52,363 bases of DNA, from positions 1 to 52,363 of the forward strand of contig CAZJAZ010000013.1 of the NCBI GenBank assembly GCA_964544305.1, written 5' to 3'. Below the pieces are notes generated by a model that worked only from the letters and a program-made list of their open reading frames with translations, was not told the DNA's origin and ran no database searches. Below, piece by piece: positions 1 to 7,126 of this stretch. The stretch's first letter is position 1; each line of letters opens with the position of its first letter. A program made the position numbers and the translations under genes. Origin of the DNA: JAFDWI01 sp964544305 (GTDB lineage: Bacteria; Actinomycetota; Acidimicrobiia; Acidimicrobiales; Iamiaceae).

Positions 1-1
1 T

Positions 2-478
2 GCTATTCCAGGACATTGGGAAGGTGATCTGATCTTAGGTAAGAACAACGCTTCGGCTATTGGCACACTCGTGGAACGTGCCACCCGGTTCGTGATCTTG
101 TTACACCTACCAGATGATCACACTGCTGCGTCTGTGCGTGACGCGATGACCAACGCGATACAAGATCTGCCCGCGCATTTGAAGAAATCGATCACTTGGG
201 ATCAAGGCGTCGAGATGTCAGAACATGCCCAATTCACAATAGACACGAATATCGCCGTGTACTTCTGTGACCCGCACTCACCATGGCAACGAGGCACCAA
301 CGAGAACACCAACGGGCTCCTACGCCAATATTTCCCAAAAAGCACGGACCTTTCAGTCCACGACGCCGAACGCCTTGCCCAAGTCGCTCACAGCCTCAAC
401 ACTCGACCCCGCAAAACCCTCATGTGGCAAACTCCAGCACAAGCACTCAACAACTTCATTGTCGCGACCACCGATTGA
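2..478 (+). CDS. IS30-family transposase, C-terminal part (5' end outside window)
   Basis: The open frame runs in from the window edge, beginning A-I-P-G-H-W-E-G-D-L-I, and ends at TGA 476-478. It carries the IS30-type DDE integrase core: GHWEGDLI holds the first Asp, TWDQGVEM the second, and PWQRGTNENTNGLLRQYFP the catalytic Glu. The tail NTRPRKTLMWQTPAQAL is typical of the family and near the usual C-terminal length, so the 3' half looks intact. The N-terminal helix-turn-helix half lies outside the window, so activity cannot be judged. The element sits just beyond the end of the polysaccharide operon that runs toward it on the other strand. Confidence 0.9.
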   Translation, partial: AIPGHWEGDLILGKNNASAIGTLVERATRFVILLHLPDDHTAASVRDAMTNAIQDLPAHLKKSITWDQGVEMSEHAQFTIDTNIAVYFCDPHSPWQRGTNENTNGLLRQYFPKSTDLSVHDAERLAQVAHSLNTRPRKTLMWQTPAQALNNFIVATTD

Positions 479-487
479 ATCCGCCAT
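453..487. repeat. Possible right terminus of the IS30-like element
   Basis: Many actinobacterial IS30-like elements end with an inverted repeat that overlaps the last codons of the transposase. Here the stretch around TTGTCGCGACCACCGATTGA at the stop codon resembles such an end from memory. The matching left end is outside the window, so neither the exact boundary nor a target duplication can be confirmed. Confidence 0.3.
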
Positions 488-522
488 GCATAACTGGACA
501 AAGAACGCGGCCGGGCCGATTC

Positions 523-1863
523 TTAGGCGGGTATCCAGTTGCCGTGGAACCCATAGGGAATACGCACCGGAAGATCGACTTGAGCAACCGACTCCAGCGT
601 TGACGAATCCAAAACCGCCAAATGACTGTGTTCACCATCGGGTTCATGCACAAAGCCCATCAACACACCGTCATCTTCAGCGGCATCATTACCTGCCGGA
701 ACAAACACAAATTCACCAACGACCGCGCCCGCACCAAAATCACGCGTCACCATTTGGTCCGATACGAAGTCGTGGCGGGCAATACCATCACCAAACGTCG
801 AATCTCCTGTCGCATCAACCGACGACATCACGGTGTAGCCAAAGCGGTGTTCACGGCCAGCGAAACGCTCATCAACACGAGGAAACTCGTGACCACCATC
901 AGCAATCACCGTTGTACTCACCGACCCAGTCGACCGATGCAGCCGCCAGCGCTCCAAAACCGGCACACCCTCATTTGGACCAAGCGGATCAGACGCAAAC
1001 ATTTTTGCGTGCCGAGCCAAATCAATGACGACATCATCACCATCATCAAATGCGTTCAACGTATGGAACACATAGCACGGGTCGATCGCAAACCACTGCA
1101 CATCGTCGGCTTCACCGTCTCGCGGCAACACGCCAACCCGTGCCGGATACGAGTCTTCCCACCGATACGGCAATGCCGCACCGCCCACCGCCAGATCCAT
1201 GTCAAAAATGACACCCAAATCGAAAATGATGACCGACGACTCGGTAATCGCACAGTCATGCAACATGATCGGACCGGTCGTGGGCACGTCCACCAATCGG
1301 CGCACCCGCCCGTCAACATCAACCACGCTGTAACGAACTTGGTTTCCCCAACCAAAAAAATAACTCACCGTGTGTAACTCGCCGGTGACAGGATCACGAT
1401 GGGGATGCGCACTGAACCCACCACCAAGCGTGCCATCAAAATCGCACGGCCCAATCGTGTCGAGTTCGTCGGTGAGCTCATAGGGATTCGAGCCCGCCTC
1501 AACCAATGCAAACGTTCGTCCTGCGTGGCCGATCACATTGGTATTCGGCGCAAAATCAAAACCACCATGCACCGGGCCGAGACGTGGCTGTTCGCCGAGA
1601 CGACCCGCAACCTCGGCATTGCGCACCCAACGATTGCGGTACCACTCGGCTTTGCCATCTCGGAGGCGAAGACCATGCACCATGCCCACGCCAGTAAACC
1701 AGTGATACGTTGCCGGATCGACGTCGCCAAACGGGTTTGGGCCATTGCGTACATAGCGGCCGTCGAGAAATGTGGGCAGCGTGCCGTGAACCGTGAGGTC
1801 GGTGAGTGTTTGCTCGTGCGCGACCGGCGCAAGGATTCCCTCAAGATAACGATTCGTGCTCAT
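523..1863 (-). CDS. Carotenoid oxygenase (RPE65/CCD family)
   Basis: This 446-aa protein belongs to the non-haem iron family that cleaves carotenoid, apocarotenoid or stilbene double bonds. The N-terminal landmark RYVRNGPNP (36-44) is followed by HWFTGVGMVHG (54-64). Four candidate Fe(II)-binding histidines lie in the expected blocks: SAHPHRD (H153), MLHDCAI (H202), VFHTLNAF (H267) and YGFHGNWIP (H440). EFPRVDERFAGREHR is another family block. The ATG at 1861-1863 overlaps the stop of the upstream glycosyltransferase as ATGA, making this the last gene of the eight-gene operon. Its substrate is unknown, and its presence in a polysaccharide operon is unexpected. No carotenoid synthesis genes are nearby. 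Confidence 0.9.
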   Translation of the reverse strand: MSTNRYLEGILAPVAHEQTLTDLTVHGTLPTFLDGRYVRNGPNPFGDVDPATYHWFTGVGMVHGLRLRDGKAEWYRNRWVRNAEVAGRLGEQPRLGPVHGGFDFAPNTNVIGHAGRTFALVEAGSNPYELTDELDTIGPCDFDGTLGGGFSAHPHRDPVTGELHTVSYFFGWGNQVRYSVVDVDGRVRRLVDVPTTGPIMLHDCAITESSVIIFDLGVIFDMDLAVGGAALPYRWEDSYPARVGVLPRDGEADDVQWFAIDPCYVFHTLNAFDDGDDVVIDLARHAKMFASDPLGPNEGVPVLERWRLHRSTGSVSTTVIADGGHEFPRVDERFAGREHRFGYTVMSSVDATGDSTFGDGIARHDFVSDQMVTRDFGAGAVVGEFVFVPAGNDAAEDDGVLMGFVHEPDGEHSHLAVLDSSTLESVAQVDLPVRIPYGFHGNWIPA

Positions 1864-2807
1864 GTGATGCCTCCTTGACGACTGAACCCTCGGTATCCGG
1901 CGATTGCCCCCGATTCAACCAGCAACGCGACCATGCGTGCGCCGATTTTTGGAGGAACACGATCAAGAATCCGATCGACTCGTCCTGCGAGCGCAACGAA
2001 TCGTTCTTCTCGCTTGAGTTGCGCGCACAGCCAAACGCCAGACGCCCAGGCGTATTGCACCACACCAGCCGGCCGGATCTTCTGCTCATCAATGCCGTGT
2101 TTGTAATCGAAATGGGCATGCGCGCGGCCACCGGCGTACGCCCGATGGACTCGAATTGCACACGATGCACTTGCCGCGTGATGAATGACTTCAAGGTTCT
2201 TCTCAAGGACAACGGGCACACCCAACCTCGACAGTCGGTAACCCCAATCAACGTCTTCCCAGCCATACACACGGAAGGTCTCGTCGTATGGTCCAACTTG
2301 ATCAAAAATTGCACGAGGGATTGAACAATTCGCCGCCCAATACTTCCACCACGTGGCCGGTGGTGCGCCGTACGCGGCGTCACGCAATCGACTATTCGCA
2401 GGACGCCCATAAACGCGGGCATAGGCCGAACCGTCGAGTTCATCGTGACACAACCCAATTGCCCCAACCGGCTCGTCACCAATATGCGCGGCAACGTGTG
2501 CTGACACGAACGTTGACGGAACCTCCAAGTCATCGTCGCATCGGACAAGCAATCTGCCTTGGGCTGTTGCAAATCCCGCGTTGAGCGCCGCGCTTCGCCC
2601 CTGATTCTCTTCTAGCACGACAAGGCGCAGCGGCAAGTCCGTCGCCGCTTTTGCGACCTCGACCGAGTCATCGACCACCCCATCGACGACCACAATCAAC
2701 TCCCATGACCCTGCAAAATCTTGCGCGCGCATCGCCTCAAACAACACCGGCAACCGCGACGCCCCACGAAACGTTGGCACGACGATCGACACATCCACTT
2801 GCGTCAC
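1860..2807 (-). CDS. Glycosyltransferase family 2 (copy B of tandem pair)
   Basis: A 315-aa GT-A fold glycosyltransferase. The N-terminal Rossmann-like start VSIVVPTFRGASRLP and WELIVVVDGV lead to the metal/nucleotide-sugar motif RCDDDLE (about residue 95) and a later GWEDVDWGYRL motif (about residues 180-190) typical of GT2 acceptor-side acidic residues. No membrane segment is evident, so it is probably a cytosolic, membrane-associated enzyme adding a sugar to the lipid-linked repeat unit. It is a paralogue of the next upstream gene; the first 90 or so residues are nearly the same while the rest differs. Both ends overlap neighbours by ATGA. Donor and acceptor cannot be read from sequence. 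Confidence 0.9.
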   Translation of the reverse strand: MTQVDVSIVVPTFRGASRLPVLFEAMRAQDFAGSWELIVVVDGVVDDSVEVAKAATDLPLRLVVLEENQGRSAALNAGFATAQGRLLVRCDDDLEVPSTFVSAHVAAHIGDEPVGAIGLCHDELDGSAYARVYGRPANSRLRDAAYGAPPATWWKYWAANCSIPRAIFDQVGPYDETFRVYGWEDVDWGYRLSRLGVPVVLEKNLEVIHHAASASCAIRVHRAYAGGRAHAHFDYKHGIDEQKIRPAGVVQYAWASGVWLCAQLKREERFVALAGRVDRILDRVPPKIGARMVALLVESGAIAGYRGFSRQGGIT

Positions 2808-3742
2808 TCAATTGCCCCTTTGCCTTCCAGGTAGCCTGCTCGAGCAGCGGCATCGACCAGCAAACAAATCATGCGGTACGCGTGGGCCTCAGGCAGAACC
2901 GTGAGCGTCAGATCAATTCGAGACGCCATGCGTGCAAACTGCGATGGGGTGAGCCGACTAAGCCCGTCTACCAAAGCCGACCACGTGCTTGCTTTCGCGC
3001 CGAGTGTCGCCGCACCCAAATAGTTGGTGCCATGCTTTGCGTCAAAACGGGCCCGTGCCACGCCCGATGCATGCGCACGTCGCACCCGTGTGGCGACATC
3101 AATGTTCGCGGCGTGGTGAATCGTTTCAAGCGCGGGTTCCAATGCGATTGGCACACCTATTTGAACCAACCGATAGCCCCAATCGATGTCTTCCCAGCCA
3201 TAACGGGTAAATGACTCGTCGTAGGGGCCAACGCGTGCAAACACTTCACGGGTCACCGAACAGTTTCCGGCCCACATCAGCCACGAGTCGCCCAGCGCGC
3301 CCGAGTACGCGCCCGCCCGAACTTGCGCGTCATAACGACAGCCATACACTCGACCATAAGGAGTGTCGCCGTAGACGTTTCGGTACAACCCGACCACGCC
3401 AACTGGATCAGATCCCTCGTGCGCACGTGCCTGTTCGCTTAAGTAATTCGCACTCGGGGCGAGATCATCGTCGCACCGAATGAACACCGAACCCTCTGCC
3501 GATTCAAAGCCAGCATTGAGCGCCGCGCTTCGCCCCTGGTTCTCCTCGAGAACCACGACACGCACCGGCAAATCTGTTGCCGCGTGAGCGACCTCAACCG
3601 AATTATCCACCACCCCATCGACCACCACAATCAACTCCCACGATCCCGAAAAATCTTGTACTCGCATCGCCTCAAACAACACCGGCAACCGCGACGCCCC
3701 ACGAAAAGTAGGGACGACGACCGACAGATCCACCGTTGTCAT
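2804..3742 (-). CDS. Glycosyltransferase family 2 (copy A of tandem pair)
   Basis: A 312-aa GT2 enzyme with the same layout as its downstream neighbour: VVPTFRGASRLPVLFEAMR at the N-terminus, WELIVVVDGVVDNS, DXD-type motif RCDDDLAPS and GWEDIDWGYRL. Conservation with copy B is very strong in the N-terminal nucleotide-binding part and much weaker beyond it, suggesting the same donor-sugar class but a different acceptor. The start ATG (3740-3742) overlaps the stop of the upstream GT4 and its stop overlaps the start of copy B, each by 4 bases. It is likely cytosolic and acts on undecaprenyl-linked intermediates; specificity is unknown. Confidence 0.9.
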   Translation of the reverse strand: MTTVDLSVVVPTFRGASRLPVLFEAMRVQDFSGSWELIVVVDGVVDNSVEVAHAATDLPVRVVVLEENQGRSAALNAGFESAEGSVFIRCDDDLAPSANYLSEQARAHEGSDPVGVVGLYRNVYGDTPYGRVYGCRYDAQVRAGAYSGALGDSWLMWAGNCSVTREVFARVGPYDESFTRYGWEDIDWGYRLVQIGVPIALEPALETIHHAANIDVATRVRRAHASGVARARFDAKHGTNYLGAATLGAKASTWSALVDGLSRLTPSQFARMASRIDLTLTVLPEAHAYRMICLLVDAAARAGYLEGKGAIE

Positions 3743-4800
3743 GAGCGAGAAGGCTCAGCTGGAATCAAACCGAGGTCCGCAACAATCCGCATGACTCGGT
3801 CCCGACCAGCGCTTGGCGCAAAGTTCTGTTCCCAGCGTGTTCGAGCCGCGGCGCAGTGCTGTGCCACCTCGGCTTCATCAAGTGACAAGAATGCACGCAA
3901 TACCCGAGTCGTGTCCGCCACGTTTCCCGCCTTAGTCACCCACGGATGATCCGGTCCGACCACCTCGCACAATGCCCCCGCATCACTCACAATGACTGGG
4001 CGGCCAAAGGCCATCGCTTCGGCCGCAACTAAGCCGAACGGTTCTGCCCACACCGATGGCACAGCAACGACGTCAACGCTGGCAAAGAACTCGTCACGTG
4101 GCACCCAACCCAAGCGATCGACGCGAGCAACGTCGCGCAGTGCTTCGTCAATACGCGCGGCCTCGGAGGTGGGGACCAACCGGCTATCGCCTGCCAACAC
4201 CAATTCCACTTTTCGCCCATCGGCGCGGTCAAGGCGCTGCATCGCTCGTGCCAGCACGTCGAGCCCCTTGATCGGCGAGAAGCGTCCGATAAAGCCAATA
4301 CGGACCGGCTGTGAAGCATCCGTGAGCCGTTGTGCAAGCAGCGGGAGATCGTCCGTCCAGTTTGCTAATACCACCGAATCTGCAATGCGAGACCGCATTG
4401 AGGCAGATGGAACGTAGACCCGTTCAACGCCTCGACGTGCAAACTGCCACAAGCGCCGCTGCAAAGCGGTCGGTTCTTGATGCAGGGTCACAATTCGACG
4501 ATGGTGTGCACCGGCCAAGGCCACAGCAGGCACCAACCCGTTACACCACCACAAATCTCCCGTGAGGCGGCCACGCGAGGTGGCCAAATTTCGCAAGTAA
4601 CTTCGACGATCCTGTGCTGGAATTTGAACCACTGGAAAGTCATTTGCACTGGCAAGATCTTTCGCACCGGCCGGAAATTCGGGTACGACAATGCGAACAT
4701 CACAGCCCAGTTCTCGTAGCGCTTGCGCCATTGCGATCAACATGATCTCTCCCCCACCGATCGTGCCGTTGTTTGAGATCAGGTCAACCGACGAGTTCAC
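3739..4800 (-). CDS. Glycosyltransferase family 4
   Basis: A 353-aa GT-B enzyme. The N-terminal domain begins with a glycine-rich loop (SNNGTIGGGEIML) and the C-terminal domain has the classic retaining-GT4 blocks: IGFIGRFSPIKGLDVL (about 195-210) and the E-x7-E motif in EPFGLVAAEAMAFG (about 280-293), which binds the nucleotide-sugar. It should transfer a sugar from an NDP donor during repeat-unit assembly. Translational coupling on both sides by ATGA overlaps ties it to the Wzy-like gene upstream and GT2 copy A downstream. Full length for the family, with no sign of damage. Confidence 0.92.
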   Translation of the reverse strand: MNSSVDLISNNGTIGGGEIMLIAMAQALRELGCDVRIVVPEFPAGAKDLASANDFPVVQIPAQDRRSYLRNLATSRGRLTGDLWWCNGLVPAVALAGAHHRRIVTLHQEPTALQRRLWQFARRGVERVYVPSASMRSRIADSVVLANWTDDLPLLAQRLTDASQPVRIGFIGRFSPIKGLDVLARAMQRLDRADGRKVELVLAGDSRLVPTSEAARIDEALRDVARVDRLGWVPRDEFFASVDVVAVPSVWAEPFGLVAAEAMAFGRPVIVSDAGALCEVVGPDHPWVTKAGNVADTTRVLRAFLSLDEAEVAQHCAAARTRWEQNFAPSAGRDRVMRIVADLGLIPAEPSRS

Positions 4801-6080
4801 CGAACTAGCTCCATTGGCACCAGATCGGCAGACGGCGCGCGCTTTCGTACCAAATACGCCAGCGCAAACCCGATCGCCGTCGCTGCACCAAGTTCAACGA
4901 GCACCTCACCAAGGTTCAACGCGACAACGGCAATTCCAATGAGCGAGGCCTCAAACATGGGTTCTCGGTCGGTTGTTTCAAGAGCCACAAGCGCGAGGAA
5001 CAACCCGATCATGAGAATGGCAAAGAAAAACATGCCGACTCCGCCGGACTCATTGAGCAGCGCCAAATAGCTGTTGTGGAAGAAAAACTGTGTCGTTCCA
5101 AAGTTCACCATGACCGTTGCGGTGCCGGGGCCATGACCAATGATCGGCTTTTGTTTGACCGCCTGAAATTCTTGGCTGGTCACGCGGTCACGCAACAGGT
5201 CACTTCCGGCTCGGTCGCTAAAGGGCCCGATCTGTTGCAAACTTGTTGGGGTCAATGCGACCGCGAGCGTCACCACAATAACCGCCCCGAGCGCCGGTAT
5301 CGGGCGTAGTTTTCGTCCAACTACAACCCACGCGGAGGCCAAGATCGCCGCCAAAATTGCGGTACGCGAATACGTCAAGAACAAGCCGACCGCGAGAATC
5401 CCGCCGTAAATAACCTGATTGCGTCGCCGCGTAATGCCCCAAAGCGAGATTCCACCTAATACCACGATCAGCATGCCCGCCACGTTGGGGTCACCGAAAA
5501 GCCCGGTGAGTCGCCCCTGATACGTTGACACCGGAAGCAACGCGATTGATACAGAGACCGCAAAGATCAATCCAACTTGTATGCCTCGCAACGCGATGCG
5601 CCACGACAACAAACCGCGCGCCAAACCAGCGATTACCAACACATACACCAACATGTGCAAGAGACGCTTGAACATGTCGACCTGAAAAAGCGCGTTGACA
5701 AAGCCAGAAAGCACGAAAGCGGCAAAGAGCGACCCCAACGCCATGCCAGCCCATCGCGGAATTCTCGCCAACCCTTCCCGAAGGGTCAAGAACGCGCTGA
5801 ACGTTGCGAGCATCATCAACGATTCCCCAAGTGGAATTGGTGAACCCGGCAGCGACATTTTCGGCACCGCGATGGCAAAAAACGCGAGGAAAACCAGGGG
5901 ATCAGGGCGACGCAAACTTGCCGCAACAAAAAGTCCAGCAAGCGCTGCAGCAACCAGAAGCAACAGTTTTGGTTCCGAAGCAGATAGCCCAACCACAGTG
6001 CCAAGAACAAGCGCCACGAGCGCGCGACCGCATTGACGCAGCCACGGTGGCATGCGATTTGGGAGACGCCAGTTTTTCAC
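4797..6080 (-). CDS. O-antigen polymerase/ligase-like membrane protein (Wzy/WaaL family)
   Basis: A 427-aa multi-spanning membrane protein with about ten to twelve hydrophobic segments. The family signature is in the large late loop: YSRTAILAAILA, then GHGPGTATV and HNSYLALLNESGGVGMFFF, the H-N-x-Y-L/E-x-G pattern of Wzy_C proteins. In polysaccharide loci such proteins join lipid-linked repeat units (Wzy) or ligate the chain to an acceptor. Position among glycosyltransferases and the presence of Wzz-type chain-length kinases in the divergent operon favour a polymerase. Both ends overlap neighbouring genes by ATGA. Gene content cannot tell polymerase from ligase. Confidence 0.85.
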   Translation of the reverse strand: MKNWRLPNRMPPWLRQCGRALVALVLGTVVGLSASEPKLLLLVAAALAGLFVAASLRRPDPLVFLAFFAIAVPKMSLPGSPIPLGESLMMLATFSAFLTLREGLARIPRWAGMALGSLFAAFVLSGFVNALFQVDMFKRLLHMLVYVLVIAGLARGLLSWRIALRGIQVGLIFAVSVSIALLPVSTYQGRLTGLFGDPNVAGMLIVVLGGISLWGITRRRNQVIYGGILAVGLFLTYSRTAILAAILASAWVVVGRKLRPIPALGAVIVVTLAVALTPTSLQQIGPFSDRAGSDLLRDRVTSQEFQAVKQKPIIGHGPGTATVMVNFGTTQFFFHNSYLALLNESGGVGMFFFAILMIGLFLALVALETTDREPMFEASLIGIAVVALNLGEVLVELGAATAIGFALAYLVRKRAPSADLVPMELVR

Positions 6081-7126
6081 ACGGCCACCCGTTCATACGT
6101 TGACGCCAACGCCGCGCACATGTCAGACACGCTCGGCCATCCATCTCGGAGACCCGGCCGTTGGTCAACATGGAGGGCCTGATCCATCATTGCCTGCGCC
6201 GCCGCCTGTGGGTCGTCGAGCGGAACAAGACAACGGCGAGGCAGGAGTTCAGCATTGCCGCCCACATCGGTAGCGACAACGCCACACTTGGCTCGCAACG
6301 CGTCCAAAAGCGCGTAACTACAGTTCTCCCAAACCGAAAGTTGGACAACAACATGCGCCGGTCCCAACTTGTCGATGCCATCAACAAACCCTGGCATCGC
6401 GACCGCATCAGCAATGCCTAAATCTTCGACATGCGCACACAACTCGGCTCTCATCGGGCCATCACCAGCAATCGTCAACCGGGCATCGCCGAACTTGGCC
6501 ACAACAATGGCAAACGCATCCACTAACGTGTGCAAGCCTTTTTCAGGAGACAGACGAGACAATGTCACAAAATGCAGGCCTGCCCCAGGGGCGACCACGG
6601 TGGCGGGTGCTGGGTCAACACCGTTCGCAATGACCTCAATGGGCAGCGAGCGGGGTGGACTCCACTTGGCACGAATCGCTTTCTCGGTCGCATGCGACAC
6701 CGCGATAAGCGCATCAACCCGACGCAGGCGCAGCCGATGTGCTTGTTCCATTGCACGTGATGCGGCGCGGGTTTCGTGGTACACCGAATCGTCCAAGGCA
6801 ATACCGTGTTCGGTCGACACGATCGCGCATCTCCGCGCTGTGGACGCAACAAAATCAGCAAATGCTAGGTGGCTGTGCACGATCTTGGCCGAAACTTGGA
6901 CAGCAGTCTCGCGCAGTGTTCGGACCGATTGAGCCAACCCGAATTCTGGGCCAAACGAACCCACCGTCACATCAAAGCCTGCGCTCTCAGCGACAAGCGC
7001 AAAAGGGCCTGGCGGAACCAAGAGGTGCGGCCGACACCCTGGAATTCCGTTCGCGAACACGTCACGGGTATGGCGGGCAACTCCTCCCATGTCGCTCACC
7101 GGTACCGCCCAGAGCACATTGATCAA
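6077..7126 (-). CDS. Glycosyltransferase family 4
   Basis: A 349-aa GT-B glycosyltransferase. The N-terminus MINVLWAVPVSDMGGVARH is the usual GT4 opening, ANGVDP and TLSRLSPEKGLHTLVDAF mark the donor domain, and VWENCSYALLDALRAKCG followed by TDVGGNAELL corresponds to the donor-binding E-x7-E region, with Asp in the second acidic place. Predicted role: sugar transfer to the growing lipid-linked repeat. It lies between the NeuB-type fusion and the polymerase gene with 4-base overlaps at both ends. GT4 enzymes use NDP-sugars, so this is not an obvious sialyltransferase; no recognisable nonulosonate transferase family is seen in the operon. Confidence 0.9.
   Translation of the reverse strand: MINVLWAVPVSDMGGVARHTRDVFANGIPGCRPHLLVPPGPFALVAESAGFDVTVGSFGPEFGLAQSVRTLRETAVQVSAKIVHSHLAFADFVASTARRCAIVSTEHGIALDDSVYHETRAASRAMEQAHRLRLRRVDALIAVSHATEKAIRAKWSPPRSLPIEVIANGVDPAPATVVAPGAGLHFVTLSRLSPEKGLHTLVDAFAIVVAKFGDARLTIAGDGPMRAELCAHVEDLGIADAVAMPGFVDGIDKLGPAHVVVQLSVWENCSYALLDALRAKCGVVATDVGGNAELLPRRCLVPLDDPQAAAQAMMDQALHVDQRPGLRDGWPSVSDMCAALASTYERVAV

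Noticed and set aside
267..1028. Open frame overlapping the transposase end and the oxygenase gene
   Set aside because: Pro/His/Arg-rich shadow sequence without motifs, crossing two supported genes.
622..1377. Long open frame (251 codons) on the plus strand opposite the carotenoid oxygenase
   Set aside because: It is antisense to a gene with full family motifs; composition (many Arg, Thr and His) is that of a shadow frame and no domain is seen.
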